From Rhodospirillales bacterium (lineage in GTDB: Bacteria > Pseudomonadota > Alphaproteobacteria > QKFK01 > SZUA-500), in assembly GCA_003252195.1 (NCBI GenBank), contig QKFK01000053.1, forward strand, positions 1 through 8,427: a stretch of DNA of 8,427 nucleotides, read 5' to 3'. Positions within the stretch are counted from its first letter, which is position 1, and every line of letters starts with the position of its first letter. The notes beneath the pieces are model-generated. The model saw only the letters and a program-made list of their open reading frames with translations, was not told the DNA's origin and searched no databases. Shown in pieces: positions 1-6,825 of the stretch. Both the position numbers and the translations under genes were made by a program.

Positions 1-1446
1 ATATAAACAGAGCTTAATCGCACCTGTTTCTTTTAATTCTCTTTCTGCATTTTGAAAATCATTGATTATAAATATTTGAGTGTTTTCATGAGTGTATACA
101 GATATTTTTGATAATAAAATATCGATGCTTTTGAAAAAAGAGCTGATGCCAGAAATTATTATGATGTCAAATTTATGCTGTGGAGTTGTATCTGATGTGG
201 AGTCAAAGTTAAATAATGAATCGTATATGCCAAGATTTTGTAACTTTTCTAAATTGTTAAAAGATATATCGGCGCAGGCTTTGAATGATGCGTTGTCAAT
301 ACATTGGCTTGGACGATCGGTGTAGCAGCCTATATCCAATATAGAAACATTTGAATGGCTATTCCCTATAATTTTTTTTATCTGTTGCGCGGTTAATTCT
401 GCTCCGTTTAAACTATTTGATATTTGCTCGTTGTAAATATCCACATATTTTTTTGCTATTTTATACAAATTTATATGGTTTAATCTGCTGTCAATAATAG
501 TGTTTATTAGTTTTAAAAAGTCGTTTTTAGGAGCTACTTCTGTCCATTTATCCAATAGTGCCTCAGCCGCATCTGGCTGATTGATATAAAGGTTTATAGC
601 CGTATTGAATAACCAGAATGATGGTGTGTCATAATCTGGTTGTTTTTTAAGAGATAAAAGAAAATATTTCGCTGCCTCGATGGTGTCTTGATAATAATAT
701 TCTATCATTCCTTTAGAGAAATAGTAGAAACTAGGGTAGCTATAAAACATATCGCTATAATTAACTATGTTAAACAGAGTTTCTTTAGTACTGGCAGATT
801 TGTTGCTAAATAATTTATCAAGATATGGAATGAATTCTAAAGGATAGTAAGACATTCCTTCGCTTAAATGTATAAATAAATCTTCTTTGTCATTTAGTTG
901 GTATGATAAGAATAATAATCTAGCTCTAACTTCTTGGTTTTTTCTATTTTCCTCTATAACCCTACTATATAAGGCGAAGGATGCTTCATATTCTTTTGTT
1001 TCAAATAGGCACTCGGCAACTTTAGTTAGTAGCTCGGTTGATTCAGAGTTTTGTTCTAATAGAGATTTGTAATAACTGCCTGCCGCTTCATAGTTATTTT
1101 CAGAATAATAAATCTCTGCTATTTTTTTATATGAAATATCTATTTGAGAATTGTCTAACTGGATAATATTTTGATAAATTAAAACAGCTTCTTGATGTTT
1201 TCCTTGTTGTTCTAGGCTTCTAGCTAGTTTATAATGTATATCAACAGATGTGCTATAATTAAGTGCTTCTCTATAATATTTTTCTGCTTCAGTAAACCAT
1301 TCTGATTTATAATAATTATCAGCAATTTCCTCAAATTTAAGCGATTGCTCATCATAATTAACAGGCAATTGATTTATTATGTGGCTAATGTCTCCATATA
1401 CCTCTTTATTGCTTGTTGAAAAAATATGTTCTTTTAATTTAATCAC
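1..1446 (-). CDS. TPR-repeat protein with C-terminal methyltransferase-like domain (3' end cut by window edge)
   Basis: The minus strand stays open from a GTG at 1446-1444 to the window edge, giving 482 codons without a stop. An in-frame TAG at 1458-1456 rules out an earlier start, and no ATG occurs until deep in the gene, so GTG is the best choice although its ribosome site is only A-rich. Residues about 36-167 form at least four helical repeats with the TPR pattern (for example YKSEWFTEAEKYYREAL), and more repeat-like helices lie near 240-310. From about residue 365 the chain resembles the methyltransferase of TPR-methyltransferase fusions: VSILDIGC (367-374) fits motif I, ACADIS with LEKLQNLGIYDSL (391-411) fits the acidic strand and following helix, and FDIIIISG (426-433) fits motif IV. 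The usual glycine after motif I is replaced (CYTD instead of CGTG), so catalysis is uncertain. Substrate is unknown. It is transcribed away from the other genes and is probably unrelated to them. Confidence 0.85.
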   Translation of the reverse strand, partial: MIKLKEHIFSTSNKEVYGDISHIINQLPVNYDEQSLKFEEIADNYYKSEWFTEAEKYYREALNYSTSVDIHYKLARSLEQQGKHQEAVLIYQNIIQLDNSQIDISYKKIAEIYYSENNYEAAGSYYKSLLEQNSESTELLTKVAECLFETKEYEASFALYSRVIEENRKNQEVRARLLFLSYQLNDKEDLFIHLSEGMSYYPLEFIPYLDKLFSNKSASTKETLFNIVNYSDMFYSYPSFYYFSKGMIEYYYQDTIEAAKYFLLSLKKQPDYDTPSFWLFNTAINLYINQPDAAEALLDKWTEVAPKNDFLKLINTIIDSRLNHINLYKIAKKYVDIYNEQISNSLNGAELTAQQIKKIIGNSHSNVSILDIGCYTDRPSQCIDNASFKACADISFNNLEKLQNLGIYDSLFNFDSTSDTTPQHKFDIIIISGISSFFKSIDILLSKISVYTHENTQIFIINDFQNAERELKETGAIKLCLY

Positions 1447-1528
1447 TGTTTTTTTCTAGTTATTGATAACAAATTGCTTTAATCTCAAATCAAATTTTAC
1501 CTGTGTATAGTAAATTAGAGGTTAAATC
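1447..1528. other. Divergent intergenic spacer between the TPR gene and the dapE-apbE gene
   Basis: This 82-base AT-rich spacer must hold the promoters of both divergent genes unless transcription enters from elsewhere. On the plus strand TATAGT at 1506-1511 is a fair -10 candidate, but no convincing -35 lies at the right distance. AGAGG at 1517-1521, seven bases before the ATG at 1529, is a good ribosome binding site. No clear operator or terminator hairpin is visible. Confidence 0.4.
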
Positions 1529-4063
1529 ATGAGTTCAGTTTACAAATTTAATGTTATAAAAGAATTATCTCCTAGTAATAAAGTTTTCGATGCAATAAAT
1601 GCTCAAGACTTGCTTTGTAAATTAATTGAATGTAAATCGGTTACGCCTGACACATCTTTGACGCTGGATATACTTGCTGATGTTTTGTCAGATATGGGTT
1701 TTTCTGCAAAAATTATAGAATTTGTAGATGATACAAAGCCAGATTTTCCTCCTGTTAGAAATTTATACGCAGTAAAAGGTACAGATAAACCATCTTTTGG
1801 TTTTTGCGGGCATGTCGATGTTGTGCCAGAGGGTGAAGGTTGGAATACAGATCCATTTAAACCAGTTATAAGTAATGGCAATATTTATGGTAGGGGTGCA
1901 GAAGATATGAAGGGGGGTATTGCTGCCTTTATATCTGCTTTGTCATGGTTTTTGATTAAGCGTCCAGAATTTCTTGGTAAAATAGGTGTTATGATAACAG
2001 GGGCTGAGGAAGCAAAATCGCACAATGGTATTAAAGCTTTGTGCGAATATCTAAATAATAATGGCGAGGCATATGATGTTTGCCTAAATGCAGAACCTAC
2101 AAATATTGAGCAAATAGGGGATTTATGTAAGACGGGCAGAAGAGGTAATGCAGATACAGAAGTTCTGTTCAAAAATGATGAAACCCCAATTAACGTGGTT
2201 AGAGCCATAAATTCACTAATTTCTAAGCCGTTTGATAGTGGGCTTGAACAATTTCCTCCAACTGATGCTGTTATTACAGGAATAAAAACAGAGAACAAGT
2301 CTTTCGTAAAAAATTTAGACTACGTAATGTTAGATGTAAGCATAGAGGGTAAACAAGCTCATAGTGCTTATAAGGATAAGGGTGTTAACCCAATTGAGAT
2401 ATTATCAGCGATATCCGAGAATACACAAAGTTTGGCGGAGCTAGTTGGTGCATATTCTGGCTTTGTTGCAGTTAATATAATTCCTGCTAGTGCTAGAGCA
2501 ATATTCGCGGTTAAGAAAGGTGATGTTGATACCTTTATTCAAAGGGCTGAAGAATATAAGGGTGATGGGAGTCTTCATATTGAAGTTAAAGAAGTTTATG
2601 CTCCATTGTTTATGGGTGGCGAAACAAAGATAGCCGTTAATTATCGCTATTCTCCTTTATTTAATTCAGAAGCTTTAGAAAAGGAGATATCTAAACGTTT
2701 AAATGAATATGAGTGTAGTTTGAAAATATTTGGTGTTGCCGAGAGCTATGTTTCTAGTGGTGACAAACTTTATAAAATTATAAAAAATGCAACAAAACAC
2801 TTATTTAAGACAAGTCTTAAAAAGGGTTATGGTGGAGGAACATCTGACACACGTCATATATATAACTTAGGTATAAGTAAAGATGTGGTTGATTTCGGTC
2901 TAATAGGGAAAACCTTGCATAAGCCGAATGAGAATATAGCCATAAAGGATATGGATAAGCTTGCTAAAATATATGATACAATGTTGCATGATTTCTTTAA
3001 GCCTAGGTTGAAAATAATGAGATATATAAAAGATTTGTTTTATCTAATTGTTTTTATTGCGCTGTTTTCTATAGGTGTGGTGCAATTAAAAGGACGCTCT
3101 AGTGAATATACCGTTCTAACGGGATATACGATGGGCACTTATTATAATGTAAAAGTTAAAGCAGATATGAACACCAAGGAAAAACAAGATTTATCTGAAG
3201 CGATTGATAATCGATTAGAGGATATTAATCATGTTTTTTCTATGTTTGATGATACATCAGAGATTAGAACCTTTAATGATTGTAAGGCGAATATGCCTTG
3301 TCAGGTATCTACAGAGTTTATGAAGCTAATATTAAAATCAATTGATATTAGCAGTAAAACTAATGGTGCTTTTGATGCAACTGTAGGGCCTTTGGTTAAT
3401 TTCTGGGGCTTTGGTTATGAAAAAGGCGGGGTTAAGTCTTTCCCAACGCAGAGTGAAATAGACTATATTAAAGAGCATGTTGGTTATAATTATTTATATC
3501 CATCTATCTCTGACTTAACCGTAACTAAAGAATTTGGTGATCTGGAAGTTGATTTTGCGGCAATAGCAAAAGGTTATGGCGTTGATGAAGTATCTAAGGT
3601 TATTTCTGAATATGGTTATAAAACTCATATAGTTGATATTGGTGGCGAGGTGACTGCAAAAGGGGATAAGATTTGGAAGGTTGGAGTGGCCGCCCCTGAG
3701 TTTGATCATAGCAGTAAACATGCAAATAAATATGGAAGGTTGCTTCCTGTTGAGAATATGTCAATAGCAACGTCAGGAGATTATCGTAATTTCTTTGAAT
3801 ATGAGGGGAAAATATATTCTCATGAAATAGACCCAAGAACAGGCTATCCTTCTAATAGTGATTTAGCTTCAGTTACTGTAATTAGTGATGATTGTATGAG
3901 TGCAGATGCTTATGCTACAGCTCTAATGGTTATGGGTAAGGAAGAGGCTCTTAAATGGGCTAACGATAACAATGTTAAGGCTCTGTTATATGTCAGAACT
4001 GGTGAAGATACTTCTGTTGAAATATTGTCAAATGAGATGAGTAAATATTTGGAGAAATATTAA
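1529..4063 (+). CDS. dapE-apbE: Fused DapE-type M20 peptidase and ApbE flavin transferase
   Basis: One 844-codon frame holds two enzymes. Residues about 22-490 are an M20 metallopeptidase of the succinyl-diaminopimelate desuccinylase type, which releases succinate in the DAP/lysine pathway. Visible motifs are GHVDVVP (metal ligands H95, D97), GRGAEDMKGG (D126), GAEE (E160, E161), the E189 of AEPT, GRRG (203-206), KQAH (H278), GGGTSD (435-440) and LHK (H464). The GGTSD and LHK motifs favour DapE over other M20 members. This half is about 100 residues longer than usual DapE (about 375-380), the excess lying in the lid between residues 206 and 370. Residues 497-844 are a full ApbE with its own membrane anchor. 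AGAGG at 1517-1521 supports the start. The stop overlaps the rseC start (TAATG). A true bifunctional protein and a recently lost stop codon both remain possible. DapE specificity is inferred from motifs, and a dipeptidase is the main alternative. Confidence 0.87.
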   Translation: MSSVYKFNVIKELSPSNKVFDAINAQDLLCKLIECKSVTPDTSLTLDILADVLSDMGFSAKIIEFVDDTKPDFPPVRNLYAVKGTDKPSFGFCGHVDVVPEGEGWNTDPFKPVISNGNIYGRGAEDMKGGIAAFISALSWFLIKRPEFLGKIGVMITGAEEAKSHNGIKALCEYLNNNGEAYDVCLNAEPTNIEQIGDLCKTGRRGNADTEVLFKNDETPINVVRAINSLISKPFDSGLEQFPPTDAVITGIKTENKSFVKNLDYVMLDVSIEGKQAHSAYKDKGVNPIEILSAISENTQSLAELVGAYSGFVAVNIIPASARAIFAVKKGDVDTFIQRAEEYKGDGSLHIEVKEVYAPLFMGGETKIAVNYRYSPLFNSEALEKEISKRLNEYECSLKIFGVAESYVSSGDKLYKIIKNATKHLFKTSLKKGYGGGTSDTRHIYNLGISKDVVDFGLIGKTLHKPNENIAIKDMDKLAKIYDTMLHDFFKPRLKIMRYIKDLFYLIVFIALFSIGVVQLKGRSSEYTVLTGYTMGTYYNVKVKADMNTKEKQDLSEAIDNRLEDINHVFSMFDDTSEIRTFNDCKANMPCQVSTEFMKLILKSIDISSKTNGAFDATVGPLVNFWGFGYEKGGVKSFPTQSEIDYIKEHVGYNYLYPSISDLTVTKEFGDLEVDFAAIAKGYGVDEVSKVISEYGYKTHIVDIGGEVTAKGDKIWKVGVAAPEFDHSSKHANKYGRLLPVENMSIATSGDYRNFFEYEGKIYSHEIDPRTGYPSNSDLASVTVISDDCMSADAYATALMVMGKEEALKWANDNNVKALLYVRTGEDTSVEILSNEMSKYLEKY
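3017..4063 (+). other. apbE: ApbE (FAD:protein FMN transferase) half of the fusion, with its own possible start
   Basis: From Met497 of the fused frame the sequence is a complete 348-residue ApbE, the normal family length. It starts with a hydrophobic segment (about residues 502-520) that would act as a signal anchor, and no lipobox cysteine is seen. Family motifs follow in order: FSMFDD with SEIRTFN (570-583), FDATVGPLVNFWGFG (615-629), AIAKGYGVD (678-686), DIGGEV (703-708), ATSGDYRNF (747-755), HEIDPRTGYP (765-774) and SADAYATAL (791-799), whose D793 and T797 are expected metal ligands. ApbE moves FMN from FAD onto threonines of Rnf/Nqr subunits on the outer face of the membrane, which fits the rnfD and rnfG genes downstream. 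ATG at 3017-3019 has AGG at 3005-3007 as a modest ribosome site, so separate translation is possible. Confidence 0.88.
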
Positions 4064-4470
4064 TGAAAAAAGAAATCGAACAAAAAGGCATTGTTAAAGA
4101 ACAAGTAGGTGATAATGTATTTGTAGAGATTGAAGCACATACAGCTTGTGATGGGTGCCATGCTAAAGGCTCGTGCGGAATGACAGCATGTGAGAGCAAA
4201 ATTATAAAAGTTAAATCAAAAGATAAAACTTATAACCAAGGTGATGAGGTGTTTATTGTGATAGATGATGCTCTCGGAGTCTCTGCAATATTTTATGGAT
4301 ATGTTCTTCCGTTAATTGTTTTGCTTGTTGCTTTGGTGCTTGGATCGTTTGCTGATATATCTGATTTACATGCGGGTTTATTGGCTATTGGTTGCTTGAT
4401 TATGTATTACTTCGGCTTAAATCTATGCCGTAGATATTTTAAGGAAAAATTTGCTTTTAGAATTCGGTAA
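4063..4470 (+). CDS. rseC: RseC/MucC-family membrane protein
   Basis: This 135-residue protein matches the RseC (SoxR-reducing system / MucC) family. An N-terminal beta-rich region carries four cysteines in the family spacing (C29, C32, C38, C43; TACDGCHAKGSCG), which may bind a metal, an Fe-S cluster or act in redox. It is followed by two transmembrane helices at about residues 75-95 and 103-122 and a basic C-terminal tail. The start ATG overlaps the preceding stop as TAATG, with GGAG at 4051-4054, so translation is probably coupled to the dapE-apbE gene. RseC genes are repeatedly found with rnf/rsx operons, and in Escherichia coli RseC works with Rsx in reducing SoxR. The exact role here is inferred from context only. 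Confidence 0.9.
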   Translation: MKKEIEQKGIVKEQVGDNVFVEIEAHTACDGCHAKGSCGMTACESKIIKVKSKDKTYNQGDEVFIVIDDALGVSAIFYGYVLPLIVLLVALVLGSFADISDLHAGLLAIGCLIMYYFGLNLCRRYFKEKFAFRIR

Positions 4471-4496
4471 TAAAATATCGATTTGTTCTTTATTTT
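4467..4496 (+). repeat. Direct repeat, copy 1
   Basis: This copy overlaps the rseC stop codon and matches copy 2 (4517-4547) for 18 bases, then, after one base present only in copy 2, for 12 more. The two copies begin exactly 50 bases apart. The core is TAATAAAATATCGATTT followed by GTTCTTTATTTT. The role is unknown. Confidence 0.8.
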
Positions 4497-4516
4497 TAAA
4501 AATCTTGTGTTATTAA

Positions 4517-4547
4517 GTAATAAAATATCGATTTAGTTCTTTATTTT
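4517..4547 (+). repeat. Direct repeat, copy 2
   Basis: This is the second copy of the repeat that starts at 4467, with a single extra A at 4535. It lies just upstream of the best -10 candidate in the spacer, so a duplicated regulator site or promoter element is possible. A simple replication-slippage duplication is equally possible. Confidence 0.8.
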
Positions 4548-4556
4548 AGAGAGAAA

Positions 4557-4562
4557 TATGAT
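4557..4562 (+). promoter_or_regulatory. Possible -10 element for rnfB
   Basis: TATGAT differs from the TATAAT consensus at one base and lies 36 bases before the rnfB ATG. The region at the expected -35 distance (around 4533-4539, inside repeat copy 2) matches TTGACA poorly. If this is a promoter it would probably need an activator. Such hexamers occur often by chance in DNA this AT-rich. Confidence 0.25.
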
Positions 4563-4598
4563 ATTAAAGAATAAACATAAGAACATAAGGCTACTAAC

Positions 4599-5474
4599 AT
4601 GGACGGATATATCTTAAATTCAGTACTTATGCTAGGTGGTGCTGGCATAATTGGAGCGGTAATTCTTTATATCGTTTCTGTAAAATTTAAAGTTTTTGAA
4701 GATGAAAGAATTGACGTGGTTGAGACTATGCTCCCAGGCGCTAATTGCGGAGCATGTGGTAAAACTGGTTGTCGTGCATTTGCTACTGCGGTGGTTGGTG
4801 CAGATGAAAAAGATTTTGTTAATCTGTTCTGCCCAGTAGGCGGAAATAAGACTATGGCTAATGTGGCAAACTTTATGGGCTATACAGCAACAGAGAAAGA
4901 ACCTCATATTGCTGTGTTGCGTTGTAATGGTTCGCTAGCTAATGCTCCTAAAAAAGTTGAGTATGATGGAGCCCCATCATGCCGTTTAGCTCATAATATT
5001 CACGCAGGTGAAAGTGGTTGCCCTCACGGTTGTTTGGGTCTAGCAGATTGCGTGTCTGTTTGTAATTTTGATGCTTTGCATATGAATGAAGTAACAGGAC
5101 TTCCTGAAGTTGATGCTGAGAAATGCACAGCTTGTGGTGCTTGCGTAAAAATGTGCCCACGTCATTTGTTTGAGCTTCGTCCTAAGGGAAAAGATAATAA
5201 ACGCGTTTATGTATCATGTATGAATACACAAAAGGGTGGCACAGCTAAAAAGAATTGTAAAGTTGCTTGCATTGGATGTGGTAAATGCGAGAGAACATGC
5301 GCTGATGGTAGTGTAAAGATAGAAAATAATCTTTCTTACATATCCGCAAGTGTAAATATTGATGAGTTTGGTGGCGCTTTAGTAGGTTGTTGCCCAACTG
5401 GTGCGATTGCAGGCGTTAATGTTGAGCCTGTTGTTCCAGAGAAAAAAGTAAAAAAAGCAGAAACAGTAGAATAA
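4599..5474 (+). CDS. rnfB: Rnf electron transport complex subunit RnfB
   Basis: RnfB is the multi-cluster Fe-S subunit thought to exchange electrons with ferredoxin at the cytoplasmic face of the Rnf complex. Residues 5-28 form the single N-terminal membrane anchor. LPGANCGACGKTGC with C50, C53, C58 and the later C78 (FCPVGG) forms the Fe4S domain. The double motif C141/C145/C151/C155 and C176/C179/C182/C186 (CTACGACVKMCP) supports two 4Fe-4S clusters. A third motif, CIGCGKCERTC (C224, C227, C230, C234), should be paired with a fourth, but the fourth has only the final cysteine (GCCPTGAI, C265). The tail is Lys/Glu-rich. Length (291) and domain order resemble the extended RnfB of Bacteroidetes more than the roughly 190-residue enterobacterial RsxB. 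AAGG at 4587-4590 supports the start. It begins the Rnf gene set and is followed by rnfC after an 18-base gap. Confidence 0.95.
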   Translation: MDGYILNSVLMLGGAGIIGAVILYIVSVKFKVFEDERIDVVETMLPGANCGACGKTGCRAFATAVVGADEKDFVNLFCPVGGNKTMANVANFMGYTATEKEPHIAVLRCNGSLANAPKKVEYDGAPSCRLAHNIHAGESGCPHGCLGLADCVSVCNFDALHMNEVTGLPEVDAEKCTACGACVKMCPRHLFELRPKGKDNKRVYVSCMNTQKGGTAKKNCKVACIGCGKCERTCADGSVKIENNLSYISASVNIDEFGGALVGCCPTGAIAGVNVEPVVPEKKVKKAETVE

Positions 5475-5492
5475 TAAACTGGTGGTTTTATA

Positions 5493-6821
5493 ATGGTTAA
5501 AACATTTGATATGGGCGGTATTCATCCGCCAGAAAACAAAATCTCAAAAGATTGCAAGATAGAGGTCTTCCCTGTTCCTGAAGAAGTATATATTCCACTT
5601 CGTCAGCATATAGGGGCTCCTGTTACTTGCTTGGTAAAAAAAGGCGACAAGGTAAAAGTTGGAACTAAAATTGCCGAAGCAGGTGGTTTTGTATCAGCTA
5701 ATATTCACTCTTCTGTTTCAGGTGAAGTAACTAAGATTGATGAATTTATAGGCCCATCTGGTTATTTAGAAGAGATGGTAGTTATTAAAACAGAAGGTGA
5801 TGAGTGGGAAGAATGTATCATAAAAGATAACTCTCTCGATAAAGATATTAAGTTATCTGGAAAAGAGATTATAGAAAGAGTGAAAGAAGCTGGAATTGTT
5901 GGCCTTGGTGGCGCAGGTTTCCCTTCACATGTTAAATTGTCACCTCCAGAAGGTAAAAAAGCTGATGTTCTTATCTTAAATGGTACTGAATGTGAGCCTT
6001 ATTTGACTACTGACCATAGATTGATGCTTGAAAAAGCAGATGAAATTATGGTTGGAACAACTATTGTTATGAGAGCTTTAAAAGTTAAAAGAGCTGTTAT
6101 TGGTATTGAAGCTAATAAGCCAGATGCAATTAAGCTATTAACAGAAAAAGCTAAAGATTATGAAGGTATTGAAGTTCAGTCACTAAAGGTTAAATACCCA
6201 CAAGGTGGTGAAAAACAGCTTATTCAAGCGATTATTAAAAAAGAAGTTCCATCTGGTGGGCTTCCGATTGATGTTGGGGCTGTTGTTCACAATGTTGGTA
6301 CAATCTTCTCTATCTATGAAGCTGTGCAAAAGAATAAGCCTCTTATAGAGAGTGTTACTACTGTAACTGGTAAACATTTATCTAAACAAGCTAACTTCCT
6401 TGTTAGAATTGGTACAAAAGTACAATATTTGATAGATGCATGCGGTGGTTTGCCAGAAAATACTCGCAAGATTGTAAGTGGTGGCCCAATGATGGGTAAG
6501 GCATTAGTTAGTACAGATGTGCCAACTACAAAAACTTGCTCTTCAGTATTGCTTTTAGATGAAGCAGAAACTTTTAGAGAAGAAGAAAATCATTGTATTA
6601 GATGTGGTAAATGTGTGGAAGTATGTCCAGCTGGTCTTGCTCCGTACCTTATTGCAGCTTATGCAAAAAATGAGATGTGGGAAGAAGAAATGGAAATTCA
6701 TGCACTTGATTGTATTGAATGCGCTTCATGTACTCACATGTGTCCGGCAAAAATTCCTCTTCTTGATTATTGCCGTCTCGCAAAATCCGAAATTAGAAAA
6801 ATGAAAAACACAAGGAAATAG
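5493..6821 (+). CDS. rnfC: Rnf electron transport complex subunit RnfC
   Basis: RnfC is the peripheral NADH/FMN-binding subunit of Rnf, related to the 51-kDa subunit of complex I. The N-terminal 100 residues form the RnfC barrel/biotinyl-like domain (GGIHPPENK at 8-16 and a GDKVKVGTKIAE segment at 51-62). The nucleotide-binding core follows: GLGGAGFPSHVKL (137-149) and LNGTECEPYLTTDHR (162-176), as in FMN/NADH sites of this family. A central SLBB-like region precedes two 4Fe-4S motifs near the C-terminus: CIRCGKCVEVCP (C368, C371, C374, C378) and CIECASCTHMCP (C407, C410, C413, C417). Length 442 is normal and no key residue appears missing. GGTGG at 5481-5485 is a good ribosome site seven bases before the ATG. 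The gene lies between rnfB and rnfD with short gaps, as expected in one transcript. Confidence 0.96.
   Translation: MVKTFDMGGIHPPENKISKDCKIEVFPVPEEVYIPLRQHIGAPVTCLVKKGDKVKVGTKIAEAGGFVSANIHSSVSGEVTKIDEFIGPSGYLEEMVVIKTEGDEWEECIIKDNSLDKDIKLSGKEIIERVKEAGIVGLGGAGFPSHVKLSPPEGKKADVLILNGTECEPYLTTDHRLMLEKADEIMVGTTIVMRALKVKRAVIGIEANKPDAIKLLTEKAKDYEGIEVQSLKVKYPQGGEKQLIQAIIKKEVPSGGLPIDVGAVVHNVGTIFSIYEAVQKNKPLIESVTTVTGKHLSKQANFLVRIGTKVQYLIDACGGLPENTRKIVSGGPMMGKALVSTDVPTTKTCSSVLLLDEAETFREEENHCIRCGKCVEVCPAGLAPYLIAAYAKNEMWEEEMEIHALDCIECASCTHMCPAKIPLLDYCRLAKSEIRKMKNTRK
6812..6816 (+). promoter_or_regulatory. Ribosome binding site deciding the GTG start of rnfD
   Basis: AAGGA lies inside the last codons of rnfC, nine bases before the GTG at 6826. 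The other nearby GTG (6821-6823) is in the wrong frame for RnfD. The next in-frame ATG is at residue 23, inside the conserved N-terminal region, so GTG is the likely start. Confidence 0.65.
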
Positions 6822-6825
6822 TGAC

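Larger units (their letters stand above)
4471..4598. other. Intergenic spacer between rseC and rnfB
   Basis: This 128-base, very AT-rich gap is the only sizeable one in the plus-strand series and contains nearly all of both direct-repeat copies. A perfect 12-base palindrome ATTTTTAAAAAT lies at 4492-4503; having no loop or G+C stem, it is not a convincing terminator. AAGG at 4587-4590 is the rnfB ribosome site, eight bases before the ATG. The spacing suggests that rnfB may have its own transcription start in addition to readthrough from rseC. Confidence 0.55.

Noticed and set aside
92..325. Plus-strand open frame of 77 codons opposite the TPR gene
   Set aside because: It lies antisense within a long, well-patterned minus-strand coding region, has no good ribosome site and gives no recognisable protein.
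887..1072. Plus-strand open frame of 61 codons
   Set aside because: It is a shadow of the minus-strand TPR gene, whose repeats are clear in the same stretch.
1..1446. Region read as a long non-coding or regulatory stretch because no listed long frame covers it
   Set aside because: Reading the minus strand from a GTG gives 482 codons without a stop and with clear TPR and methyltransferase-like patterns, so it is a gene cut by the window edge.
4492..4503. Palindrome ATTTTTAAAAAT as a terminator after rseC
   Set aside because: It has only A/T pairs and no loop, so it would not form a stable terminator hairpin, and the Rnf genes downstream fit the same transcription unit.
6559..6804. Plus-strand frame of 81 codons within rnfC
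   Set aside because: It is an alternative frame through the RnfC Fe-S region, where the rnfC frame shows both CxxCxxCxxxCP motifs intact.
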